DNA of 64,000 bases, from assembly GCA_963753725.1 (NCBI GenBank), contig CAVWDI010000002.1, positions 29,237 to 93,236 on the forward strand. The letters are read 5' to 3'. Each line of letters starts with the position of its first letter. The stretch's first letter is position 1. Shown piece after piece: positions 8,250 to 19,405 of the stretch. The position numbers were made by a program, and so were the translations under genes. The stretch is from CAVWDI01 sp963753725. Lineage in GTDB: Bacteria; Chloroflexota; Anaerolineae; Anaerolineales; UBA4823. The notes beneath the pieces were generated by a model. The model did no database searches and was not told the origin of the DNA. It worked only from the letters and a program-made list of their open reading frames with translations.

Positions 8250-10489
8250 CAGCTACATGAACCTGGATACGCTGGCAAAGCGTTGAAAATTCTCTGCTAC
8301 TGGAATTGATGGTTCAAGCGGGAGCGTAGGTCCATCTTCAGCATGGGATGGATTGTAACTCGAGTGTGGTCATTTTAGCGGAACCTGTAAAGTCTTCGAA
8401 TTGCACTGTTATGTTATAGGCGCCAATCGCCATTCGGGTTCAAATACGGCTGTATATAGTCCATCATCCTATGACCGCATCCGGCGGTATGCCGTCATCC
8501 CGCATTGTTAGAGAACTCGTACTTCCATTCGGTTTCTGGATTTTTGCATAAACGGCGCAGCCCATTGAATGGGTATCTCTTTTGCGAGCACAGCCAACAA
8601 TGTCACTGGCTGAGACGTTTTTACGAGTATCGCCCGTGCTAAAGAGGTAATTGAAGCCCGCGTAAGTGAAAGTGTTCGCAGACAAGCCGCTGGCTTTGTA
8701 ACTGAATGTTTTTAGCGTTAGTATTATCAGTATGTTGGAATTAGCAGTACCACTGGCCAGATATCCAGATTCTTCAATGTCAACACCGAAGAAGCACATT
8801 GTCTCTGTTTATAACTCAGACTCTTCACAATAATCTGCTTCAACAGAATAAAATTGGTGGTTCTACCTTTAATTCAAATTCCATATCATATAGGGAACCT
8901 TCAAAGATAACCACAACATCCAAGTGACCTAGAGTTAGAGTCGACATAGATCGGGACACTTACGAAATCAGCTGCATTTGGATTTAGTGAACTGGTCGGA
9001 ATGTGGGACAGTTACTATCTCCTGGAAGTTATTCCCACACTGGGTGATGTTTGCAGATTTGCATCCTGGAAAACATTGGTGATATCGGTAAGAATAGTAG
9101 GCGAGAAATAATATTTTCCTCCCGTATCCGTGGCTAATTTCTGCAGCAATGCCGCATCCGCATCCGAGCCGTAACCAAAGGTATACATGGGTATGTTGTT
9201 TGTCTGGTAAGAAGGGATAGCACTCACAGGATTACTCCCGGCGGTATTATTCCCGTCGGTCAGCAAATAAACAACCCGGTTATGATTGGTAATAGATCCA
9301 TTCAGAACCATATTATTTAGCGCTGTTTTAGCCGCATCGCCAATTGCTGTACCACCTCCATGTGTGATCGTGTCAATGTGGTTTTTTATTGTGTTTTATC
9401 ATGCCGTACTTGTGATGGCAGTCAATGGCTGCACTACGGTAGCATTTTGGTTGTAAGCAATCACACCGATGGTCGAATAACCAACCGGAGCCAGGTCAAC
9501 CAGCATTTTAGCCGCCTTTTTGACATTCGGCAGCTTATTGGGTCCCTTCATAGTGCCGGACTTGTCATCACAATCTGGTAAGCGACTTTGCAGCTTCCCC
9601 ACACGACATTCAGTGCGCTGCGCGCGGCCGAATTTGAGAGATCAATTTTCGTAGCCGTACCAGCCGCAGGCGCCACAGCTGCCAGTTCTGGATGGTAAAT
9701 TCTCGTGCGAGCAAGTTTGCCCGTGCACCGTTGCGTGGATCAGCTGAAACAGGCCGAACCAATGTGTCCCAGGCGCTGGCGCCGTATACCCGGCTTTGCG
9801 CCGTCACTCCCCTGATTGATAACTCTTGGCGGTAGAGAAGTTGAGCCATTTGTAATTCCATTATTCCTAGCCGACCACTGGTTATTCATGATCGCATCCG
9901 GCACAGGAATATCGTTCGAATGCGGGCATATAGATGAAGCTGTTATAGGAAGCATTTCCCAGATACTCGTCATAGAGCGAATAATAATAGTGACCCCATT
10001 CATGACCAAGCGTATAGCCGCCTCCCTGGTGATCCCAATCGCTGCTGAGGAAGTTCGTCGTAATAGAGGGGCCGGGAAACACATCGCAGAAACTAACGTT
10101 TAGTCCCGCAAACGCCCTTCCGGAAACATGTGCTTTGGGATGGCAGCTGGGAACCCACACCATATCCGCTTTGTTGGCACATGCGCCCTCCCAAGAAAAA
10201 AGTCACCTTCCTGAGTTTGTTAGCGCCATTGGAGGCCTCGAAGACCGCATCAGCAAAATAATGAATGATTTTCTTGTATTTTGCTTTTTCAGAACTGCTG
10301 ACAATTGTTTTATGAAAGAGAAATTTTTAGATCAATATAAACAACCGTGTCTTCTGGTTCATCGTGTGCAGAATAACTTACCGAGGGTGAAATTATAAAT
10401 ATTGCTATTGTGATTAAGTTGATCATAACAACTGTTTTCGGTAATAAACGATTTTGGAACAGGGTAACTTCCTTTTGTACAACGCTCAT
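8250..10489 (-). pseudogene. CLCA-like metalloprotease/VWA protein, copy A (broken)
   Basis: Fragments in several frames line up into one secreted protein. They are: a signal peptide from ATG 10489 (LPKTVVMINLITIAIFII); a metalloprotease block with GYTLGHEWGHYYYSLYDEY (10163-9882); an NNQWSARNN region; the start of a von Willebrand A domain with a DKSGTM MIDAS-type motif (about 9560); and the VWA C-half, with SYQTNNIPMYTFGYGSDAD and KLATDTGGKYYFSP (9311-9015). A beta-rich tail reaches about 8250. The HExxH plus VWA order is that of the calcium-activated chloride channel regulator (CLCA) family, known as self-cleaving secreted proteases. At least five frame changes make it non-functional as read. 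Confidence 0.75.
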
Positions 10490-11225
10490 CAATTAATTGA
10501 TATTGCACATTTGTTCGATAAAATTTTTATGCTGTACTTTAGTTAATTTATTATCTTGAACCGAAAGAAATTTGTTACTTGTTGAACGAATTTTTTTTTA
10601 ATGGATCGCCTCCTTTATATGGTTAAATTTGAAAATATTTGTTTTCAATAAAATTTGAATATCACCGCTAGGAAGTTGTATGAGTTAGAGAATGGGTAAT
10701 CGTTGCTTGGATAAAAAATTTGTCGAGCAGAGTTGTCATCCAGCATTATCAGAATATGATCGAGCATGGTCTTTTGTTATTTTGGAGCAAAAAGAAAGAA
10801 AATATCACAGCCGAAATTAACGATAACCTAGTGATAATTATTAACAAGGTACATCTTGAACAATTGTATGCTTGAAGGAATACTATTCGATCCTAGAAAA
10901 TCACCCCCACCTAATTTATTACCAGAACTTATTCGATCAAAATGCATAATTATAGCGTTTTGTCAAAGCGAATGAACTGGATTAGATACCGAGTTTGTCA
11001 ATTTCAAGTTGGCAAATGATGATCCTTGTCACTTTGTATATTACCATACCTGTAATAAATACAAAATGTAATCTGGCGAAATCCTCTGCAATTGAATAAC
11101 GACGAGCCCGAATTAGTGACACTATTACTGAAAATCAAATTGGAGATTTCACTTTTAACCAACGATCCCCTACCGGCAAGGTAGGGGATTGTGTTTGAGA
11201 AACCTCTTAATTTTCAGAAAATGGG
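10490..11225. other. Long intergenic stretch between the two CLCA-like copies
   Basis: AT-rich sequence of about 735 bases. Apart from the hairpin near 11165-11189 and the probable promoter region of copy A, I see no gene, repeat or RNA in it. Confidence 0.5.
11165..11189 (-). terminator. Hairpin after CLCA-like copy B
   Basis: ATCCCCTACC pairs with GGTAGGGGAT around the loop GGCAA, 37 bases past the copy B stop. The stem matches that at 8157-8177, while the loop is its reverse complement (TTGCC there). Confidence 0.55.
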
Positions 11226-13494
11226 TTATTTATTTTCAACCAGCGGCAGGAAAATTTTATCGTAATCAAGGACATTAACCTGTATGCTCGCATTGCGGTC
11301 GAAATTATCTGTTACCGGAATTGGCGGTTCAAGCGGCAGCGCCGGTCCATACCTGGGGTGGGATGGGGCGTAGCTGAGTTTGGTCATCGCGGCACCACCA
11401 TCGACGGAAAACTGCACAGATACATTGTAGGCTCCAACCACTTCGGGATAAAATACGCCTGTATAAATCCCATCATTCATCAATGCATCCGGGGGGACGC
11501 CATTATCCAGCAGTTCCATGTATTCCATGCTTCCATCTTGATATGTGTACTGTAGCCATCGCCTCAGCCCCCTTGATGGGCAGTTCTTTCGCCAGCACAG
11601 CCACCAGTTTGACCGGCTGAGGGAGTTTGATAAAATCGTTCGGCATTCTAAAAATCATTTTCAAAGGATACGGAAATGCAGTTACCGAAGCCGTGTAAGT
11701 GAATCGCTTGGCAGGATCAGGCTGGTCAGGATCTGGAAAGCCGGTAACGTGGTAAGAGAATTTTGTTTCCCCTTCACTACTGTTTGTGATAATATCAATT
11801 TCCAGAGTCCAAAATCACTCCAGAATTAATATCGTGTCCGTAATAGCACAGCCTCTCTTTCACGACCGATGGTTCATCATCATTGCAAACTAGATCCCCC
11901 ATGCATGATAACCATTTGGAGTGTTTCCACCCGAACCATGTCATATCCCAGAGCACCCGTATAAACCACCACAACATCAAAATGACCTAAAGTTGAGTCA
12001 ACCAGAAACGATGCACCAAAATCATCCGCTGCTTCTGGACTAATATGATTGCAGTTTCCACTGTACCCTTGGATATTCCTACGCTGGGTGAAGACTGCAG
12101 ATTGGCATCCTGGAATGCGTTGGTGATATCAGTCAGAGTCGTCGGTGAGTAATAGTATTTTCCTCCCGTATCGGTGGCTAACTTCTGCATCAAGGTCGTG
12201 TCCGCATCCAAGCCGTATGCAAAAGTATACATGGGTATATTGGACGTCTGGTAGCTCGGGATTACGGACACGGGATTTATTCCACGATTGCTGTTACCAT
12301 CGGACAGCAGGTAAACTGTTTTATTGTAGCTGCCCAAACCCGGCGCAGCCACCAGATCATCATGCGCTTTTTTAGCCGCATCACCGATTGCCGTCCACCC
12401 TCCAAGTGTAATGGCGTCGATCTTAGCTTTTATAGTGGCTTTATCTTGCGGTGGTGATAGCAGTCAATGGCTGCACCACTGTGACAGTATCATTGTAAGC
12501 GATCACCCCGATGGTTGAGTAGCCCACCGGAGCCAGGTCAACCAGCATTTTTGCCGCTGTTTTGACGTTCGGCAGCTTATTACCTGTCATGCTGCCCGAC
12601 TTGTCGATCACGATCTGGTATGCGATGTGCAGCTGCCCCACACGATTTCGAGGTCGCTGCGTGCAGCAGTATCAGGCAGGTCAATGTCTGGATCATTCGT
12701 CCCGGTGGGCGCCACAGCCGCCAGTTCCGGATGGTGAATTCGAACCGGCAGGGTCGCCCGCTGACCGGAGCGCGGGTCCGATGCAACGGGCCGAGCCAGG
12801 GTTGTCCAACAACTGGCGCCGTAAACCCGCCTTTGTGCAGTATCCTCGTGCTCATCACCGTATCGTAACTATTGGCGGTAGAGAAGTTGATCCATTCGTA
12901 GTTGCCCCCGATTGCATCCCATTGATGATTCATAATCGCGTCTGGAAAGGCATCATCAGTTGAATGTGGGAAATAGAAGGTGCTGTCATAGGAAGGAACT
13001 CCAGCATACTCGTCATACATCGAGTAATAGTAATGCCCCCATTCATGACCCAGCGTGTAACCGCCTCCCTGGTCCCCAATCAGGGGTCTGTGATGAAGTT
13101 CATCGAACCAGGAAAATTATCACAGAAATTAATATTTTGTCCGTTTACCGCTCTTCCGGAAACAGAACCACTGGGATGGCAGCTTTGAATCCACACTATA
13201 TCAGCTTTATTGGCACATTGGCCGTTCTGGTAAATCGTCACTTTCCCGATTTTATTCTCACCTTCCGAAGCCTCGAAGACCGCGTCAGCAAAGCGTTGGA
13301 TGATCTCATCGTACTTTGTCCGAATCGCTGGGGCCGACGTTTTTGTAAAGTGAGATTTCCACGTCGATGATTACCGGGGGTTGGGCAGGTGCTTCCGGGG
13401 CAGATTGGGTCACTGAAGGCGCTATCAAGATCATAGCTATTGCGATCAAAGATAGCACCACAGCTGTTTGTCTGAAAATTCGATTCGGATTCAT
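11226..13494 (-). pseudogene. CLCA-like metalloprotease/VWA protein, copy B (broken)
   Basis: A paralogue of the copy just downstream. The start at 13494 has a strong Shine-Dalgarno (CTTAGGAGG) and leads to a signal peptide (AVVLSLIAIAMILIAPSV). The segment at 13080-13020 reads GYTLGHEWGHYYYSMYDEY, the HExxH protease motif. A VWA domain follows, with IVIDKSGSM at 12641-12441 and SYQTSNIPMYTFAYGLDAD plus KLATDTGGKYYYSP at 12352-11987. The last frame (11528-11226) holds DGIYTGVFYPEVVGAY, a beta domain ending FLPLVENK. Domain order is signal, Zn-protease, VWA, beta tail. Several single-base frame changes break the gene. It is better preserved than copy A. Confidence 0.77.
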
Positions 13495-14419
13495 GGTTAT
13501 CCTCCTAAGGTATAACGCTGAGTACGTAACTGATATGGTAAACGCGTTTGTCGACAACAATGGAGGTGCGTCCAACAGGTATATCCCCAATATCAACGAC
13601 ACCTTAATCCATTGCTTCTTTTTAGAAATCAATTAATCATTTTTCATAAGCGCTCGCCTCCTTTTGTATAGGAACGGTTAATCTTTAATACCCGCCAAAT
13701 TCTTCATTACCGGGTGGAATTCAAGCGAATTCAAAAAGCAGCCGAATTTAAATGCGAAAAAATGAATGGTTTGGAAAGGTATCGTGCCATCAAAATCAGC
13801 TGATGATTTCGTTAGTTTACGGGTATTTCCGGGTGCGCACGAGGAGAATGAAGAGGTTAAACGCGTTTCAATACAGGGACTGATAACTGGCACCCAGTTA
13901 TTATTTTTAGCTTTGTTGAAGCAATGATGTCGATCAAGAACTTCCACCCCAACCATTTCTTTTACCTGAATTTAATCAATCAAATCAATTCTTGCGATCG
14001 TTCGAATGCCTGTTCCAATATTGTATTTCCGACAAAAGGATAACAAAATTCAAAAGTCTACCTACCATCCATAATACCATAATTGATGTGAAGAAATCAA
14101 CAACGAGACCATACAAATCCGTTAACCCCGTTTTTTCCCCTTATTTTAGTCCTTGCCACCATTGCAATTGCATGGAGCAGTTACTGATCCGCTCGCTGGG
14201 TGGTGTACAATCCACCGCTTACAGTCAGTCCGGCGCTCTTAGAGTCGAAGTCCACACGCGCCTCAACCGCTGCCGTTCATTTTACCCAAATCGAATATTG
14301 GTCCGTTCATAATTGCCTTGTTTTTTGCACCAAAATCCTGGCACTTTACTTGCAACCATGCTCTCAATAGTCCATTCTTTCCTTTTAAACAAGCATGGTA
14401 AAATTTTTCGGATTATCCC
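13495..14419. other. Intergenic region upstream of copy B and of the LysM-M23 operon
   Basis: About 925 bases between divergent units. The Shine-Dalgarno of copy B lies at 13501-13508. Short open frames here (for example 13678-13956 minus) lack ribosome sites and resemble nothing I know. I see no RNA gene or clear repeat. Confidence 0.45.
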
Positions 14420-16000
14420 ATGACAAAACATTCCGTTCGCCTTAATCTAAGTTACGCTTTCTTAGCGCTCTCAATATTGCTATTGGCCTCCCTGGCATGC
14501 GCCCGCACTGTCAAGTATGACGAAACACCTTTATGGAGCGTTACCAATTTAAAGTCTTCACCTAAAACCGGTTCAGTACAGGCTGCCCAGGCTGCTCAGG
14601 GAGTGCCACTGGCTATTGATTCAGACGGCGACTCTCCCGCGGCAACCCCCAGCGGACCTGTCCTGACCCCCACCCCAAACCAACCACGCGTGCTGCCTAC
14701 ATTGCGCGCCGATCCCATCGAGTATTTCATTGAAAGCGGCGACACCCTGGGCAACATCGCCCGGCAGTTCGGGATAACCTGGGAGTATTTGGGGCAGTAC
14801 AATGATATTGATGATCCCAACCAGCTCGACATCGGCCAGCAGATCTCCATTCCTCCTCCTACCCCCGACGGCAACTCGCCCGATTTTAAGATCATCCCCA
14901 ATTCAGAGCTGATTTACGGCCCGACCACGGCGAACTTCAACATTGAAGAATTTATTCAGAGCCAGGGCGGTTACCTGGCCAACTACGAAGAAGAAGTTAA
15001 TGAAGTTCCGCTCTCCGGCGCCCAGATCGTTACACGCATCGCGCAGGATTTTTCAGTCAACCCGCGTTTGCTGCTGTCCGTGTTGGAGCACCAGAGTGGA
15101 TGGGTCACTCAATCCGATATCGAAAAGAACGAGCGCAAGTATCCGATCGGATTAGAGAATGAGCAGCGTAAGGGATTATATTTACAGCTGGCTTACGCCG
15201 CTAACAACCTGAACCGCGGGTTTTACCTGTGGCGTGTTAACGGCATTGGCGCCTGGTCGCTAGTCGATGGCTCGATCCTGCTCGCCTCACCTACGGTCAA
15301 TGCCGGCACTGCCGGAGTGCAGCATTTATTCTCCACCCTGCTCGGCCGCAATGCCTGGGAAAGCGCCGTATCCCAGGATGGCCTGCACGCCACTTACAGC
15401 GCTCTCTTCGGCAATCCCTTCGGCTACGAAGGTGAACCAGTGGATACTGCCAATTTGATCCAGCCCCCTATGAATTTGCCATTTGCGCAAGATGAAGAAT
15501 GGAGTTACACTGGCGGCCCGCACAGCGCGTGGGGTGACGGTTCCGCCTGGGCTGCCCTGGACTTTGCCCCGCCTGGTGAAGATGTCGGTTGTGTGAAGAG
15601 CGACGCCTTTGTATTGTCCGCCGCGGATGGGCTTATCACTCGTGCAGCGGACGGAGCGGTAATTCAAGACCTGGATGGCGATGGTCTGGAACAAACCGGC
15701 TGGGTCGTTCTTTATATGCATATTGCAGCTCGCGACCGTGTTGAGCCGGGCACCTATCTGTCAGCCAACCAACCCATTGGTCATCCTTCCTGCGAGGGCG
15801 GGATATCGACCGGAACGCATGTCCACATCGCAAGGCGTTATAATGGGGAATGGATCCCGGCCGACCAAGAAGTACCCTTCGTGCTCGATCGCTGGATCAC
15901 CGTCGGCGCTGGCTCGGAGTATGATGGTTATCTGGAACGTGGTCGCAAACAGGTGGAGGCATACGCTGGACGGTCGCCCGATAACATTGTCACACGTTGA
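14420..16000 (+). CDS. LysM-M23 lipoprotein, paralogue 1 of 4
   Basis: A 526-residue lipoprotein (LASLAC, Cys27). A Pro/Thr linker leads to a LysM domain (YFIESGDTLGNIARQFGI to QISIPPP, about residues 100-150), then a helical middle domain with FSVNPRLLLSVLEHQSGWV, then an M23-like domain. That domain has GGPHSAWGDGSAWAALDFAP for the first ligands, LYMHIAARD, GHPSCEGG and GTHVHIARRYNGEW for the HxH pair. It should bind glycan by LysM and cut cross-links with M23. The NPRLLLxxLE helix recalls the catalytic-Glu helix of lytic transglycosylases, so a second activity is possible (inference). First gene of a four-gene tandem operon; the next starts 11 bases later. Confidence 0.88.
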   Translation: MTKHSVRLNLSYAFLALSILLLASLACARTVKYDETPLWSVTNLKSSPKTGSVQAAQAAQGVPLAIDSDGDSPAATPSGPVLTPTPNQPRVLPTLRADPIEYFIESGDTLGNIARQFGITWEYLGQYNDIDDPNQLDIGQQISIPPPTPDGNSPDFKIIPNSELIYGPTTANFNIEEFIQSQGGYLANYEEEVNEVPLSGAQIVTRIAQDFSVNPRLLLSVLEHQSGWVTQSDIEKNERKYPIGLENEQRKGLYLQLAYAANNLNRGFYLWRVNGIGAWSLVDGSILLASPTVNAGTAGVQHLFSTLLGRNAWESAVSQDGLHATYSALFGNPFGYEGEPVDTANLIQPPMNLPFAQDEEWSYTGGPHSAWGDGSAWAALDFAPPGEDVGCVKSDAFVLSAADGLITRAADGAVIQDLDGDGLEQTGWVVLYMHIAARDRVEPGTYLSANQPIGHPSCEGGISTGTHVHIARRYNGEWIPADQEVPFVLDRWITVGAGSEYDGYLERGRKQVEAYAGRSPDNIVTR

Positions 16001-16011
16001 TCTAAATCCGC

Positions 16012-17686
16012 ATGAAACATATCCGCCCTGGAATATCAGCCCTCCTGCTGCTGGCTGGTCTGTGTACAGCATATTTATGTACTGCATGCGCTACCACCAG
16101 CGGTTATTGGATACCCCCCAAGTCATTTTCTGCCTCCTATGATTCTCCAGCGCTTCCCATCGAAGAGATTGATCTCTCCACATCGACCTCTGAACTAATC
16201 CCTGAAAGACAAACCACTCATCAGCCTCCGGAAGATCCGGCCAATGTCGGAGCCGGGATCAACCCCACTCATACACCCTTCGAAGAGGGAAGTGAGCCGC
16301 CAGAATACGGCGCTGGTGCCTCCAATTACGGCGACACCAATCCCTCTACCGAAATCGCAGTCGTCGAATTCGGCCCCAATTCTGTACTACGCTCAGGCGG
16401 CGGACACCTTACCGGTGGTAGCGGTTCGCTTCGGTGTGAAACCCTCCGAGATCACCTCCAATGAACCCATACCGGAAACCGGTTTCATCAATCCGAACCA
16501 ACTGCTGGTCATCCCGCGCAATTTAGGTGAAACGACCTCATCTGAAAAGTTGCTCCCGGACAGTGAAGTGGTCTTTTCACCTTCAACTGTCAGCTTCGAT
16601 ATCGAGAGCTTCGTAAATCAAGCAGGTGGTTTCTTGAACCAATTTAACGACTATACAAAAGACACCGGCACGCTGTACGGCGCTGAGACGGTTTTGCAAG
16701 CCGCCACCGAAAACTCAATAAACCCGCGTTTGCTGTTAGCCCTGCTCGAATTTCACAGCGGTTGGGTTTATGGTCAGCCTGCTACCCAGGGTGAAAAGGA
16801 TTACCCCCTGGGCGTTAACATTCCCACCGAGAGATACCTGTTCAACCAGCTTGTGTGGACGGTTAACCAGTTGTCAACCGGATATTATGCTTATCGTGAA
16901 GGGCGTTTCACAGAAATCACATTTAAAGACGGCACAACCGCCCGATTAGCCCCGGACCTGAACGCTGGAACGGCTGCCCTGCAGTATTATTTCGCCCAGT
17001 TGTATGATTATCAGGAATGGCACGATGTATTGTATTCCCCGAGCGGTTTCATGTCCCTTCATATACGTATGTTCGGAGATCCCTGGCAGCGGGCCGCTTC
17101 GGTTGAACCGCTCTTTCCTATTGCAGCCCGGCAGCCGCCGCTCATCCTGCCTTTTGTGCGCAACTGGCCCTGGAGTCTTACCGGTGGACCGCACGGAGCC
17201 TGGGAACATGACGGCGCCTATGCCGCCTTAGATTTTGGTCCCGGTATCCAAACTTCAGGCTGCGTGGAATCGGGCGCCTGGGTGCTGGCTGCTTCAGACG
17301 GCCTGGTCGTTCGCACCGGTCCCGGTCTTGTGGTAGTAGATTTAGACGGTGATGGTCACGAACAAACCGGATGGGTGCTGGTATACTTACACGTAGCCAG
17401 TGATGACCGCATCCCGCTCGACTCGTGGGTTGCAACCGGCGACAAGCTAGGGCATCCATCCTGCGAAGGCGGCTATTCGACCGGAACTCATCTACATTTT
17501 GCCCGCAAATTCAACGGCGAGTGGGTGCCAGCTGACGGTCCGCTGCCTTTCAACCTCGGTGGCTGGATCGCCCATAATGGAGAAGAAGCGTACAAGGGCA
17601 CGCTCACGAGAGAAGGTGAAACCGTGACGGCCTGCACATGCAGCAACGCCAAATCGTTTGTTACCCGCGGCGATGATGATCCATAG
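16012..17686 (+). CDS. LysM-M23 lipoprotein, paralogue 2 of 4, frameshifted
   Basis: The 5' frame from 16012 gives a lipoprotein signal (AGLCTAYLCTAC, Cys26) and an acidic linker. The mature domains lie in another frame that can be read from 16244 to 17686. The span is 3n+1 bases, so one extra base, probably between 16290 and 16360, joins them. The second frame has LysM (YYAQAADTLPVVAVRFGV), the middle helix NSINPRLLLALLEFHSGWV, and M23 motifs GGPHGAWEHDGAYAALDFGP and GTHLHFARKFNGEW. It ends with a CTCSNAKSFVTR tail shared with paralogue 4. An internal start at 16244 would lose the export signal, so a frameshift is the better reading. Confidence 0.82.
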
Positions 17687-19403
17687 CTCATTAAGATTCA
17701 AAACATACCTCACTCCGGCCAGTCTTGTACTCATTTTATTTAGCAGCCTCTTTTGGGGTTTTTATTTTCCCCAATCTGCTTCGGCTTCCATTGAAAACAA
17801 ATTGGGAATACGGCCATCTCCTCGCCGGATGGGAGATCGCTTCGTCGGGAAGGATCCTCCCCGCGAGTACGGCAGTATAGGTTTTATAAACGGGGACGAG
17901 CGCCCACAGCCCGCACATCCTCCCATACGCTACTACACCTTTCCCGGCGATTCGCTAAAGGCTGTGGCCTCCCGATTCGGCCTCCATCCGGATGAAATTA
18001 GCTCACCATCCCCACTAGCTGAAGAGGGATTGCTTACGCCTGGACAACTGCTGCTGCTGCCTCCGCGTGTAGAAGAGATGCGCGCCAACCACGAAATAAT
18101 AAAAATTCCCCAGATTATGCCTGACAGCGAGGTTGTTTACGGTCCTTCGGCGGCGGATTTCGATGTGTCCCAATACCTGGAAGACGCCGCTGGCTACCTC
18201 GCCCAACATCGCGAGTATCTCGGAACGACTTCATGGACTCCCGCTGCGGATGTCGTCACGCGTGTCGCCCTGGAAAACTCGATTAATCCGCGCTTGCTGC
18301 TGGCATTAATGGAATATGAGTGCGGCTGTGTTTTGGGTGATTCTCCCGGTAAACTGGCAGAAGGTTATGTACTGGGTGTGGAGCAGTATGAACACCAATG
18401 GTTGTATGGACAACTGGGCTGGGCTGTCAACGAGCTGTCAAAAGGCTATTACGGCTGGCGTTCGGGCGCTTTAACCGAGATTCGGCTCCCAAGTGGTATA
18501 ATTTTACGCCCTGCGCCGGACTCAAACGCCGGTAGTGTATCAATTCTGTACTATTTCACCAGCCTGGCGACCCAAAAATCGATCCAAAAGATACCCACCA
18601 TGCAGCGGCCATTAATGGATTCGATACCTGTGGATGATTCCTGGCGGACGGCGCTCGATAAACAAAATGGATTTTACGACCTTTACCAGCATATGTTTGG
18701 AGACACTATGGTCCGCTCTGCGGCGGTAGAACCGCTCTTTCCGGACGGAATCAGTCAACCGGACTTGCAGCTGCCTTTTGAACCTGGTTTCGTTTGGAGC
18801 TATACCAGCGGTCCGCATAAAGCCTGGCAGACGGAGGGAGCGTTGGCTGCGCTTGACTTTGCGCCTTCATCCAAACGGTCCGGATGCGAGCTCTCCTATG
18901 CATGGGTTGTGGCTGCGGCTGACGGACCGGTCACAAGGACCGGTGATGGTTATGTCATTCAGGATCTGGACGGCAGCGAAAATCTGGGTGATGTTATTCC
19001 AAGTGATAAGAATGAGTTTACAGGTTGGGCGCTGTTATATATGCATATTCGATCTGAGGAAAAAGTAGTTGAAGGTGCCTACCTTAAAGCGGGAGACCCG
19101 ATTGGTCATCCGTCCTGTGAAGGAGGCCCTGCGACCGGTACACATTTGCATTTTGCTCGTAAATACAACGGTGAATGGATCGCGGCAGATGGTCCGTTGC
19201 CATTAATTCTCAGCGGCTGGCGTGTACACGCTGGCGAAGTGCCTTATGAGGGCACCCTTACCAAGGATGAGCAGACCGTAATCGCCCATCCATGGGGCTC
19301 TTTCGATACATTAGTTTGGATACCCGCCGATGGAAGCCCGCGTATACCTACGCAATTGACCCCCTCGCAAGACGCCGCAAGACGAGGACGAACCGAAGGA
19401 TAA
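17673..19403 (+). CDS. LysM-M23 exported protein, paralogue 3 of 4
   Basis: About 576 residues, starting at one of two adjacent ATGs (17673 or 17676) that overlap the previous stop. The hydrophobic N-terminus (SLVLILFSSLFWGFYF, then SASAS) looks like a cleaved or anchor signal without a lipobox, unlike its neighbours. LysM is YYTFPGDSLKAVASRFGL. The middle helix is NSINPRLLLALMEYECGCV, followed by an insertion not seen in the others. The M23 part shows SGPHKAWQTEGALAALDFAP, YMHIRSEE, GHPSCEGG and GTHLHFARKYNGEW, so all expected metal ligands are present. It probably shares peptidoglycan substrates with the other three. Confidence 0.87.
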   Translation: MMIHSSLRFKTYLTPASLVLILFSSLFWGFYFPQSASASIENKLGIRPSPRRMGDRFVGKDPPREYGSIGFINGDERPQPAHPPIRYYTFPGDSLKAVASRFGLHPDEISSPSPLAEEGLLTPGQLLLLPPRVEEMRANHEIIKIPQIMPDSEVVYGPSAADFDVSQYLEDAAGYLAQHREYLGTTSWTPAADVVTRVALENSINPRLLLALMEYECGCVLGDSPGKLAEGYVLGVEQYEHQWLYGQLGWAVNELSKGYYGWRSGALTEIRLPSGIILRPAPDSNAGSVSILYYFTSLATQKSIQKIPTMQRPLMDSIPVDDSWRTALDKQNGFYDLYQHMFGDTMVRSAAVEPLFPDGISQPDLQLPFEPGFVWSYTSGPHKAWQTEGALAALDFAPSSKRSGCELSYAWVVAAADGPVTRTGDGYVIQDLDGSENLGDVIPSDKNEFTGWALLYMHIRSEEKVVEGAYLKAGDPIGHPSCEGGPATGTHLHFARKYNGEWIAADGPLPLILSGWRVHAGEVPYEGTLTKDEQTVIAHPWGSFDTLVWIPADGSPRIPTQLTPSQDAARRGRTEG

Positions 19404-19405
19404 AT

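Noticed and set aside
13678..13956. 92-residue minus-strand ORF
   Set aside because: No ribosome site, no recognisable motif, lies in an AT-rich gap. Probably chance.
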